This document shows positions 47,897 through 58,638 of a stretch of 64,000 nt of DNA, one piece after another. Position 1 is the stretch's first letter, and every line of letters starts with the position of its first letter. The notes beneath the pieces were generated by a model. The model did no database searches and had not been told where the DNA came from. It saw only the letters and a program-made list of their open reading frames with translations. The stretch lies in contig OX638368.1 in the NCBI GenBank assembly GCA_951812925.1, positions 112,739,309-112,803,308 of the forward strand, written 5' to 3'. A program made the translations under genes and the position numbers. This stretch comes from Calliopum simillimum (lineage: Eukaryota > Arthropoda > Insecta > Diptera > Lauxaniidae).

Positions 47897-48051
47897 GTCT
47901 GTTGTAATATAGTTTTAGGTAGTTTTAAGGTATTGTTTAGTTTTAAGTATAAAAACAAATAATGAAATTTCCTTTTATTAAATTTTTTTCGGAAAAATAG
48001 AACTTAATGTAAACAATGTATTTTATAATTAATGTTATGCATTAGAGCAAT

Positions 48052-48566
48052 AGCGTTTTCTTTTCTCGACTAAAAATTCTACCCTCTCAAGATGCAGAAT
48101 TTTTTAAATTTTTACCTGAAGTCAAAAATGTTGACCTGTTCTTGTTTACAATAGAACAGAAAAAATACAAAAATTTCCTCAATGATGAGATGTTGGCTGC
48201 ACTGTTTTTTACTTTCGAGAGACTTTCCTTTTAAAATTCACAAGATATTCCAAATCTTCAACAACAGATATTGAAACGTAGTGTTTCTTTTCCCAATTTT
48301 TAGTTATTTACATATATTGCGTTTAAAAGCCTATTAAAATATCTTTTTTTCCCTACAGTTGAATGCAGTTTAATGCAGAATTCTTTGCACCTTCGAATTT
48401 GACGGGTCAAAAAATTCTAAATTTTTTGCTTTCTGAATGCAACATTTTTTAGAAACGAACACGATTTGTTTTACAGTTCAGAATTTTTTTTAGAAACGAA
48501 CGGAAAAAATGCGACATCCAGAAAGAATGCAGAAAAATGCAGAATTTTTTGAGAAAAGAAAACGCT
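48052..48566. mobile_element. MITE with AGCGTTTTCTTTTCTC ends
   Basis: Inverted ends AGCGTTTTCTTTTCTC and GAGAAAAGAAAACGCT, with a repeated GCAGAATTTTTT / AGAAACGAAC motif inside (about 48095, 48375, 48455, 48490, 48538). Target duplication unclear. It ends 12 bp before the next element. Confidence 0.6.
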
Positions 48567-48930
48567 GTAAGATATGTAGGGTAAGGGAGGGAAATATAGA
48601 CCACCCATCTTTCTTTTTTAAATAAAACCCAAAATACATAAAACAAAACAATTAATTTTATGTCATTCAGTAAAGGAAACAATTTGCCTTTATTCTGATG
48701 CACTTTTAGATAAATATCTCAGGATAAAGAAAAAAAAATTAAAAAACTCAAAATACTCAAAACGAAGATTAAAAAAAAGTGTTGTGTAATATGGACCATA
48801 TAGTCCATTTGGTACAGAAGTTGCATATAAAATGTTACTTCCACATACGCCATATTTTTCATGACTCCAAGAACGTCAGATTACACATTCAACCCAAAAT
48901 TCGCCACGGCGATCTTCTGAGTAAAGGGTA

Positions 48931-50225
48931 AGGACCGTGCCATTATTTATGAGTACATTTTAAACACCTTGTAAAGCAGGCGTTGATTGTGCAATGTCTT
49001 AGCAACTTATGTCAATAAAATATGACATTTATGTTGTTTCGAAAAATTAATTTAGTTTGGAAAATCTTTCAAAGGCGTTAGCAATGAAGGGACTTAATCC
49101 AAAACAACGCGAGGCAATTCTTTGCAAATGGTGTAAGAAAATAATGTCTTACAGAAAAATTGCCAAAGAAGAAGGCGTTAGCGTATGGGCGGTTCAGAAA
49201 ACTATAAAGCGGTTTACAGAGCATTATACTCTTGATGATTTACCTGGAAGAGGCCGAAAAAAAGCTAAAATATTATCAAAAATTGACCAAAGAATAATAA
49301 GTGTTTTTACAAAAGAAAAAGAAATATCTGTTCGTGATTGCGCTAAAAAATGTGGTACCTCGTCTTCAACTGTCCAACGTGTTTAGGTGAGGAACAACTT
49401 TAGAACCTATGTATAAAAAGCAGAAATGTCTAAAAAGAAGCAAAGTTCAAAGTGCAAGAGCAAAACAACGAGCCCGTAAGTTGTATCGCCATATTTTAAA
49501 CAAAAAATTTGAATGTATTGTAATGGATGATGAAACTTACGTCAAATTGGACTACCTACCAGGCCCCCAATTTTTTACAGGTAATATAGAAGAGAAGGTA
49601 ACTACAGCCGATAAGTCAATTCAATGCGAAAAAATTGGAAAAAAACTCATGGTTTGGCAAGCAATTTGTCAGTGCGGTAAGGTTTCTTCTCCTTTCGTCA
49701 CAAACAAAACAATGAACCAAGAAATATACCTCAAGGAGTGTCTTAAGAAGAGACTTCTTCCGCTTATTAAAGAGCACTCTAATAAGCCACTTTTTTGGCC
49801 TGACCTTGCTTCCTGTCACTATGCATCTTCCGTGGTAAATTGGTACGATAGTGAAATCTTGATTATGTAAAGAAAGAGCTTAACCCACCAAACTGCCCAG
49901 AACTTCGACCAATAGAAAGATTTTGGGCAATTATAAAAAGAGATTTAAAGCAAACATGTAAGCCCGCAGATCCAGTAAAGAATTCAAATACAACTGGAAC
50001 CGTGTGGTCAAGAAGCGTGGAGAAAGGTTGGCAAAAAATTTAATGAAGGACGTAAAGAAAAAGGTTAGAAAAATGGGTTCAGGGGAGCAAATTTAATTAA
50101 ATATCTTAATGAAAGTTGACATAAGAATCTGATGTATCAGAGTATTTGTGTAAATAAAAATTATAATTTATTACTATTAAAATATAATGCATTTTTACTG
50201 TACTCATAAATAATGGCACGGTCCT
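48931..50225 (+). mobile_element. Tc1/mariner element, DD37E-type
   Basis: 1,295 bp with perfect inverted ends of at least 26 bp starting AGGACCGTGCCATTATTTAT, flanked by TA (48929-48930, 50226-50227). The uninterrupted site survives in the paralogous element near 63756, where AAGGGTATTACAT (complement strand) has one TA only. This proves both the ends and the target. Confidence 0.95.
49057..50096 (+). pseudogene. mariner-like transposase, frameshifted
   Basis: N-terminal helix-turn-helix (SYRKIAKEEGVSVWAVQKTI, about residues 31-50) with a GRGRKK basic hook, then the catalytic domain: first Asp in VMDDETYVKL, second Asp in FWPDLASCH, and Glu in NCPELRPIERFW. After correcting a shift near 49855 the second Asp and the Glu are about 37 residues apart, the DD37E spacing. 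Frame breaks near 49386, 49855 and 50000; C-terminal NLMKDVKKKVRKM is in yet another frame. Long perfect TIRs suggest it decayed only recently or is mobilised in trans. Confidence 0.88.
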
Positions 50226-50821
50226 TATTACATTATATGCATTTTTTTCCTTTGTAGTAAACGAATTACATATAATGACCATCAGACTCGTCATGAAAAC
50301 TGCAACTAGATTCCCCATCTGATAAAGATGATGAATACATTTGTTTTTGAGGCTTTTTTCTTTGGTGGTCCATATTACCCACAGCACGTGTTGGTGAAAT
50401 AAATGGTTTTTTATCAAAAACTCTTTTGGTTAATGAACTTATTTATACTAATAAATAATTAATAGTATTCACTGACTTTATATAAGTAACCATTTATTTA
50501 AAAACGCGATGTCTTTAAAGTGAAATAATGAAATATACTCAATAGATAAAAATTATCACTGATCTTTTTTTTAGAAAAATCAACTTTACAGAAACATGCG
50601 ACCTCACCGAACGCTAAAATCGCCCTATTATAAGCTTTAGGTATTAGCGTTAAGTTTGAACATGAATAACGGTAACTCCTATGTATGCAGTGGGAAATAA
50701 CCGTGTGGTCCATATTACCCGCGTAGTCCATATTTCCCTCCCTCACCCTATTATTTTTACAAATTTATAAACCTAATTAAAAAACCTTTAGATAAATACG
50801 TGTGTATGCTAAGAAAGAATA

Positions 50822-53539
50822 TGGGGAAATCTCAGCAAGTGTGGACTTTTCGAAAAAAAAAAATTTTTTTTTCAAACATGTGGCACCCTTTTTTGGACCA
50901 CGAATTATTGATTTGAGATACACTAGAAGTATTTTACAGCCAGCGGTACTGACTTTTTTCGATCGCCTCCCCCAATATCGTCAAAAATCTCGCGTCACGG
51001 TGTTTGTGTTTGAACTCCTCTGAAACGGCTCGACCGATTTTTATGAAATTTTTTATATGTATTTGGTAGGTATGGAAATCGGTTATAAAGTATTTTTCAT
51101 TCCTCAAGAGTGTATATTTAGGGTAGCCCTCATACAAAAATATTTTTTAAATCGGATTTTCTCACATACCAGTTAATCGATTCACATTAATTCTACACCA
51201 CGTGGTTTTTATATTAAGTTGCACTGCTTTAACTATAAAACTTTTATTTAGGGTGGCCCTCACACAATTTTTTAAATCGTATTTTTTCAATTCACATGGA
51301 ATTTGCCTTTTATATCAAGAGGCACAGCTTAGGTTAAAAAATTTTCATTAAGGGTGCATATTTAGAGTGGCCCTCATACAAAAAATTTTTTTTAAGGTTA
51401 TGCTGCACCGATTATCATGAAAGTAAGCATGGAAATTGAAGGGAATAGTTCTGAAAAATAAAATTTAGCATCTGTGTATAGTCAGGGTGGCACATAATAT
51501 AAAAAATTTTTTTAAGGTCATATTGCTGCGCCGATTTAGCATTGCCAAATACATTAAAAATTACTATTTTAATTTTTGGTTGTTTTTTTTTTTTATTTCC
51601 AACTTATTTTTATCTTTTCAAAAGTTTTTAATATATTAAACAAGTATATAATTCCGATACAGCTTCAAAAGGTTTCTGAATTTAAATAAAAAAAAAAAAA
51701 CAAAATTAAAAAAAAAATCATCAAAATCGGACCTTTCCTTGAGGACTTCCTCATTTTGCCAGTTTTAGGTCTTTATTGACTCCACTATAACATCACTTAT
51801 TGATAACCTTGTTCGATCGTTTTTTACAATTCTCATTTATGAAAAACTGCAGATGCTTTTCGTTTTTCATATTGCTTTGCCCGTTTCTCAGCAAGTTTTG
51901 CTTTGCGATTTTCTACAGGAGTCCGGCGATCAAATCAATTTTGAATTCATACAACCAAGGTGACAAATTTTTTAACATCAAATTTAATTCTTATCACACA
52001 ATAACTTACCCATTTTTATAAAATAAAGCAGAAGTTTTCACTTGTATTCAGAAAACAATATCTACATACAAGAAGAGCACAGCCAACCATTTGAGATTTT
52101 TTTCCAATTTTTACCCAGTCAAATTATAGTTTACAGGTGATCTCGGTTGACACTTGTCTCAATACTGGTCGAAATTTACCCAGTAACCATAAAAATAGAT
52201 TCTTAAAGTCTTCAAAAGCGCGTAAAACCAAATAACTTCAAGTCACTATTACGGTTGGTACCCGACCTCCAACGAGCAATTAAGTGTCGGCATGTCGGGT
52301 GACCTTCGGAAATCTTCGGGTGTCACAGAAAACTATTAGTTAAGGTTTTTTGATAGTTCGCCATGCATTTTTTCCTTCTCGTATTCTTCGTTTTGAGTAC
52401 GAAGCCTTCGGGTGACCTTCGGGAACCTTCGGGTATTTTAAAAAAACTACCTGTTAAAGTTCTTTGACAGTTCGCCATCGATTTTTTCTTTCTCGCATAC
52501 CTAGGTATTCTTCGTTTTGACTATCAAGCCTTCGGGTGACCTTCGGCAAACTTTGGGTGGCCCAGAAAATTATCAATTAAAACTTGATGAAAGTTTGCCA
52601 TAGATATTTCCCCTCCAGTGTACCCAGATATTCTTCGTTTTGACTATGAAGCCTTCGGGTGATCTTCGGAAACCTTCGTGTAAAGCATCAACACATTTCC
52701 ATACCTGAGATACACTCATTCCCAAAATTTTAGCTGAATTGGCTTAGTAGTTCCTGAGTGATAATGCTTCACACACACACACAGTCATTGTACATATAGA
52801 TGAACCTTAAAAAATTTTACATACTAGCCATTGTTGAAGAATGTTCTGAGGGGCGATTTTTTTACATATTCATTGGCCCTAGGTCCAATGTTTTCGCAAG
52901 GTTTGAGACAATTTTGTGCCCTCGGATTTTTGTGCCCCTCAAAATACCATTTTTTTAGACGTATTTTCGCATGAAAAATCGACATTTGAGCTTCTTCTCA
53001 AGTGTGTTACCACCGAACCAGTGGTGGCACACCCTTTTATCTGGACATAACTTTTAGTCATAACATTAAAAAATCATATTTCATGAGGAATATTGCGAAA
53101 AAATAATCGCCTCCAGAGCAGCATGTTAGAAACCGAAAATTACCAGATTTTGGGTAAAAACCATTCACACAACTTTGAAGACCCATATCTAGCGTTTTAC
53201 CTAAGGCACATCAACGAGATGCAGTTTTTCTTACGTCTTAACATTCATGTTAAAGATACTAAAAGCCCAAAACAATTTGCTGAACCGCCTCAAAAGTTAT
53301 GGCTCAATAACGGAAGCGGCTTATTCAATTCACACTCAAAATTTGTGGATTTTGCTCGAATTTCGGCAAAATAAATAAAAAATAAAGCTTCCAGACGGTA
53401 GCACACGCATGTTTTTGTATTTAACATCATCCAATAAGTGTCCCAGACATGTTGGAATGGATGGGAAATGCAACGGGTGCTGACTCGGCGAACCGAGACC
53501 TATTCACACACGAAGTCCACACTTGCTGAGATTTCCCCA
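50822..53539. mobile_element. 2.7-kb TA-flanked element, TGGGGAAATCTCAG ends
   Basis: Starts TGGGGAAATCTCAGCAAGTG and ends with the exact inverse through TCCACACTTGCTGAGATTTC; inverted identity runs about 27 bp. TA lies at 50820-50821 and 53540-53541. The interior holds a repeat with 'GGGT(A/G)GCCCTCATACAAAA'-like phrases (51115-51500), a tandem array (52290-52690) and a CA microsatellite near 52773. An open frame at 53093-53374 has no motif. Confidence 0.8.
52290..52690. repeat. ~124-bp tandem repeat with CCTTCGGGTGACCTTCGG
   Basis: The word CGGGTGACCTTCGG recurs at about 52296, 52409, 52533 and 52656 (spacing 113, 124, 123). Each unit also has ATTCTTCGTTTTGA and AGTTCGCCAT or a variant. 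Confidence 0.75.
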
Positions 53540-54189
53540 TATATGTAATGTAATTTAGTATTGAGACAAAATGTGTATTTAAAGAAATTAAATAAATGCC
53601 AATATGTACGCAGAAGGCAGACAGTCACAGCCAAGCGTTTGATGCGACAACATCAATATTTTATCTTGTCTTCTTATACGAGCTAAAATTGTATGTTTTT
53701 TTTGTACTTATTTCTGTGCCAATATTTTTTCTCGAAAACAGCTACAGCGATTTTAATGAAACTTCGGATAATGTTAGATATTAGCATACAATGAAGAATG
53801 AGCTAGGTTTGAACTTTGTAAATGCTCACCAGGGAGCGTGGCACTGTCCTAAATTTTAAAGCTGATTTAGTTATAACTCGCAAACCATACAAGGTATTTG
53901 GATGAAATTTAGTGAGCTGATCCGACTTGATAATGCCTTGTAACTCCAACAAGAATCGAATAGCCAATAGGACTCTTATTTTCCGAGTTATGATCCTTTG
54001 AAGATAAGATATTTCATCCCCCATACAAAAGACGAAATATTTTGGGTGCGTGGCATATCCCACTTATTTATTTTAGGGCATTCTGTTTCACCAAAATAAA
54101 AAATTTAAGTTTTTGATATTTTTCTACTCCATTCGATACTTTCGAGTTTTTTCTTATTAAAGAGTGTGTCGAAAAAATTTATACATGCT
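53540..54189. repeat. Repeat-derived non-coding DNA
   Basis: Contains GGGAGCGTGGCACTGTCC near 53832 and GGGTGCGTGGCATATCCCAC near 54045, related to the GGGCGTGGC repeat at 17912-19540. No gene is supported. Confidence 0.5.
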
Positions 54190-55230
54190 TAAAGTTAATT
54201 AAAACTTAAATCGTTCAATCTAAACATTCTTTAAAATATGTGAATTTATTAGCATATTATAGAAATTCATTAAACATTAAAATATTGAAATATTAATCAG
54301 AATTTATAAATCTATCCACCTTTTCCGGGAATCCTGTCGTTAACGATTTTTTTTTCGTTACCTTTTTGGAGGAGCCAGTCCATTTACGATTGAAGTCAGA
54401 CATGTCCTGGGATAACTTTCCTGTGTTCTTCAATTCACTTTTCACGAGCGCCCAATATCTCTCCACAGGCCAGAGTTCTGGACAGTTGGAAGGGTTTGCC
54501 TCCTATGGTACAAAATTTACATTATTATTTGCATACCACTCAAGAGCCTTTTTTTTCCATAATGGCATGATGCTATATCGGGCCAGAAATATGTAGGCAC
54601 TCTGTGCTGTTTTAAAAAAAGCAAAAGCCATTTTTGAAGACTCTCCTTAATATACATTTCTGCGTTTATCGTTCCTAAATGTCATAAATGCTTGGCTTCT
54701 TTTGCTACAACTGCAAATGGCTTGCTACACAAGTAACTTCTTAGGGAATTTCGTTTGCTTTTTTGTCCGGTATTGTTCCTCGTACATCAGCTACATAAAA
54801 ATCTTAACCCGGAAATTGTGAAAAGTCTGCCGGAACATAGGTTTCATCATCCATCACACAGCACGTAATTTGTTTTATAAAATAAGACCTCAATTTTGAA
54901 GCTCATTTTTTGCTTCTAAATTCTTTACCGCATAGCACTCTGAAACTTTCTGACCTTTACACGACTTCAATCCAGCATTAGCTTTGGTTCTCATACAAAA
55001 AAAATCAGAGCATTTAACTGCACGAGCTGCTTTTCTTACAGAAGAATTCGGAGCTCTTCAAAAGAGTTGTTCGACATCTTGTGCCTTACCAATATTTGTT
55101 GGACCTTTTTTTCTTCCTGTTCCGTGGCTTTTGAAACAGTGTGACGATGAACCTTGAGATCTGTTGCTATTTTTTTGAAAGTCCATAATGGATTTTTTTT
55201 AAAAGTTTTAATTATTTTTTCACGTACCAT
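54190..55230 (-). pseudogene. mariner-like transposase pseudogene (DD37E-type)
   Basis: Minus-strand remains of a transposase related to that at 49057-50096. N-terminal helix-turn-helix at 55230-55036 (TFKKIATDLKVHRHTVSK); farther on FWPDIASCHYGKK near 54570 and NCPELWPVERYW near 54470. After one shift in an A-run, the second Asp and the Glu are 37 residues apart. Stops and shifts throughout. A possible end GTGTGTCGAAAAAATTTATA lies near 54165; the other end is cut by the element at 55292. Confidence 0.8.
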
Positions 55231-55291
55231 TATTTCGCTTTCTATTTTGAAAGAAATAACAATTGAAAATGAATAATTTGAATAAATATAA

Positions 55292-56196
55292 TGGGCCTTA
55301 TCGTAAATCTGAAGGGAGTTCCATTCTCTCCCTCCCGGGGAAGGAGCACTGGAAGTAGTGAATATTTCATGAATGGAAACTCCCCTTCCTGCAGGGATAC
55401 TTTTTTATTTTAATAACGTTGACATTTTCAGAAATAACCAGTTTGCAACGCTGTGTTTTTCCAAGAGCGTTGACATTTTACATAAAAACAACATCTGGCA
55501 ACGCTGAGTCTTTCCCATATCTTTGACATTTTGCGCAAACATCCAATCTGAACGCTGATTTTTTCCAATTTCGTAGGCATTTTGCACAAAAAAAAACATG
55601 TGGCAACGCTTTTTTCCATAAATCGTTGACATTTTTTTCCATTTTCCACTGGATTTTGACAGCTGACTCATAGAAAAAGATAAACAAGAAACATCAATTG
55701 CAAAAGAAGAAAAAGAAGCAATTGATGCAGTGAAATTTAAATTAATGCTTTGCTTTTTAAAGTAAAGGTCTTTTTAATCATTTTTGTGGATTTGAAAAAT
55801 CAAAAAATTGCACCAAAAAATTTCCGAAAAAAAAAAAAAAAATAAATTGAAGTGAAAAGTAGTTTTGGCAGAACCAGTATAAATTGGAAACGCTTGGATG
55901 GATATTAAAAACTTTAGTGTCATATGAAAGCTATTTCAATAAGCTTTAAAATTGTTGTACTAAAGTTTTTAATTTGTCAAACGTTATTTATAATTATTCA
56001 TTTATACTTTAGTACTCCCTAGCAAAAAGTTGAGGAGCAAATTTAACCAATAAAAGTGAAAAAACTCGCTCCCAACTTATTGCCGATTACATAATTTTTC
56101 CAGTGAATTTTCCCTTTCCACGAATTTTTTTTTGCGATTGCAAACCAGGGAGTTAGCGAATAAATTCTCGAGAATATTTATTTACGATAAGGCCCA
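55292..56196. mobile_element. Inverted-repeat element with TGGGCCTTATCGTAAAT ends
   Basis: Perfect 17-bp inverted ends (TGGGCCTTATCGTAAAT and its complement). Subterminal GGAGTT...CTCCC text is also inverted in part. Inside are a 52-bp tandem array and a fragment related to the foldback arm at 926-2856. No transposase. The target duplication is unclear. Confidence 0.7.
55415..55640. repeat. ~52-bp tandem repeat, four to five units
   Basis: GACATTTT (once GGCATTTT) recurs at 55421, 55472, 55525, 55576 and 55628, spacing 51-53 bp, each followed by CAACGCT or AACGCT. Open frames across it are by-products. Confidence 0.8.
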
Positions 56197-56210
56197 ATAT
56201 CTGTGGCAAC

Positions 56211-56297
56211 TAGGGATGCCAATTTTCGGGTATTTTGACGATCCCGGGATTTCGGGATTATAAAAATGCAATCCCGGGATTTTTCGGGATTAGGTAT
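56211..56297 (+). mobile_element. Second CCCGGGAT-type terminus
   Basis: Starts TAGGGATGCCAATTTTCGGG; the inverse of 2955-3047 matches along its length, including the ATCCCGGGATTTCGGGATT block. Only one end is present. Confidence 0.5.
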
Positions 56298-57137
56298 AGG
56301 GCGGGTCGATTTAAAAATAGCTCTTGGCTCAAGGAAAATCGTATTCTAGCGATCAAAATAGGAGACTTTGCCCGAGGAACCATATCTCTAAAACGAATTC
56401 TGATGTACCGGAAATTGATCCGTAGGGTCAAAATTTGAAAAATCTCACTTTGATCCATTTAGAGTGCCCTAGTTGAGTCCAAATGTATGACAGATACTTT
56501 TTGAGACGACAAGCAGATCAAGTTCGAATTTGAACCCAATCAGACCACTTTTAAGGGTAGCCCCCATATAAAGGGGGGTTCGAAATTTAACAAACCCGGG
56601 CATAGAGCTTGCAAAAATGAATGCACCTTCGTGAAAATTGGCAAGTAAGCAGTGCTAGACTATATCTTTTACTCTTTCACAAATGGTGGGAACCGGACAT
56701 CTACTAGGGCTCCCCCCATATAAAAGGGGGTTCAAAATTTCACAAAACCGAACATGAAACTTACAAAAATGTATGTATCTTCCTGAAAATTGGCAAGAAA
56801 GTAATGCGAAATGATATATTTCACTCCCCCACGAATGGACATATCTGAGAAAATTTTTGTGCCATTTGAAAGGTAAGGCTCACTAAATCCATCAATGCAT
56901 CATGATTTTTCTTTATCTTTAATTGCATTAACGAATGTGTATCTTGAAACACGTATGTTGGCAACTCCATCAAACACCTACGCATAAGCTGCTTTATCTA
57001 AAACACCACAGACACCTACGTTAACAAGTGCGGCAGAAGAATACACCGAAAAGTGAGAAATTGACATCTACATAAGTTATTCTTTTTAAATTATCAATTC
57101 AATATTTTCCCCTTTTTTATAATTTCTTTAGTTTACA
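56298..57137. repeat. Dispersed repeat with GCCCCCATATAAAGGGGGGTTC
   Basis: Two tandem units about 143 bp apart (landmark CCCCCATATAAA near 56563 and 56706), each with AAAATTGGCAAG and a GAACTTG-like block. The region up to the start of the pseudogene at 57138 has no other feature. Confidence 0.6.
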
Positions 57138-57431
57138 ATGAATCCACCATCTTCTACACCGCAAGATGAAGCAACAACATCAACAACTATCGAAAATCTA
57201 ATGAGTCGTATACCCAAGCATGATGTTACTGCTTTTGGTGTGTCTACTGATTTGACTGATCTAAATTTACCAACCGATCTGGATATCTTGAGATATTATT
57301 TTTACTTGAGCGAACGTGCTAAAACAGAAAAAAAAAAGTTTTCCTGTAAATCATTCACTATTCAAATACAAGATATGTTGATTGGAATGTGGGAAAAACT
57401 TGGTATGGAAATAATGGCGAAAAAAAGTGTA

Positions 57432-58638
57432 GGGGTAAGTGGGGTAAAGTGGGAAGTGGGGTGAAGTGGGAAATGCCCCTTTTCGGGCAAACTAGCAAAG
57501 TATAGCTGTCATGCGCTTCTGACATGTACTTGCAATGACCGTAAGCAAATCTTTATGGTATAGCGATGCGTTCATACGTATTTTTGTGATCCCTGGAATG
57601 ATGTAAAGTTTTTAAGTGATTTTGAAATTTCATTTTGAAATTTTAAGCATCGATATTTTTACTGTTTCTGGAGATAAACCGATAGTTAGTACTTAAAAAT
57701 ATTCTTTGTAGTCTTAATTTTGATAACGCAAAAGGATTCCGTGTAATTCATAGAATGAGAGAATGAAGCTCACATTTTTTGCAAAATGTGGTATCGGGAT
57801 AGAGTGGGAAATTTTTTATGGGGTAAAGTGGGAAATGTTATTTCACGATTGCTAGTCCCCACTTGTCAACGTATTATACTATGTATTTCATGATCCAAAT
57901 AAGTGTTGTACATTTATATTGTGAGCAAACACTCCGGAAAAGCTAAGCGAGTTGCAAAAAGCAGCTGAGAAACGTTTAGCAAATAAACGGAAGAAAGAGG
58001 GAAACGAATCACAAAAAATAGAGTACCAGGAGCAAAAAAGCACCACCAGCAAAGAAAGCGCCAAAGAAGAAACAAAGAAGTTCTAGCTCAGATGAAGATC
58101 GTGATTTTTGCACCATTTGCATGGAACTCATGCCCGAAATCATGACCAGACCTAAAGGATTGTCAACGCCCATTTCACTTGAAATACGTTAATCTCACTA
58201 CAAACATCTTTTAGATGTTTCATCAGAGAACGACGATTAAGCTACTATTTCACAAATTTTTTTAAACACATTTTTTCATATATTTATATCCAGCAAAATC
58301 ATTATTTCTTTTCATATTTACTCCTATGGGTGTGTTCCTTGATCCTTTTTGAACTTACAATAAAGATATTTGAACTTTTTTCCAACATTTGTATTAGTTT
58401 TTATGAGTTTTGAAAATTTCCCAATTTACCCCACGATTTTTAATGTTTGCCATTTTGGGTATCCTCTATCAAAGCGTCGTACTCAACAGAAAATCCATAT
58501 TTGCGGTTCGTTTCTTCGGCAGAAATATAGCTTATTTAATTTTCTTTATTATAGGAAGTTGAAACATGAAAAAATAAGAAGTTTTGTTCATTTTATGGAG
58601 CTTCGAAAAAAAATTTTCCACTTTATCCCACTTTCCCC
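57432..58638 (+). mobile_element. TA-flanked pogo-like element, GGGGTAAAGTGGGAA motif
   Basis: Left end GGGGTAAGTGGGGTAAAGTG, right end CACTTTATCCCACTTTCCCC, TA at 57430-57431 and 58639-58640. AAAGTGGGAA words recur near 57443, 57460, 57792, 57822, and inverted near 58420 and 58618. A decayed zinc-finger coding segment lies inside. Inserted in the coding region of the pseudogene at 57138. Confidence 0.85.
57925..58240 (+). pseudogene. pogo-like C-terminal segment with PHD-like finger remnant
   Basis: A basic, Lys-rich stretch (KRLANKRKKE), then in shifted frames SSSDEDRDFCTICMELMPE near 58093 and CQRPFHLKYVNLTTNIF near 58160. The spacing C-x2-C ... C-x5-H resembles the PHD-like finger that ends many insect pogo-type transposases. 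At least two frameshifts and a stop. Confidence 0.55.

Larger units (their letters stand above)
48579..50748 (-). mobile_element. TA-flanked pogo-like element, GGTCCATATTACCC motif
   Basis: Inverted ends GGGTAAGGGAGGGAAATAT and ATATTTCCCTCCCTCACCC, TA on both sides (48577-48578, 50749-50750). Without the nested mariner (48931-50225) the element would be about 873 bp. A second copy in the opposite orientation begins at 63211 and retains the open C-terminal zinc-finger coding that here is split and eroded (minus strand, about 50400-50228 and 48928-48822). Confidence 0.85.

Noticed and set aside
55405..55687. Three overlapping ~70-88-codon frames
   Set aside because: Products of the 52-bp tandem array read in three frames.
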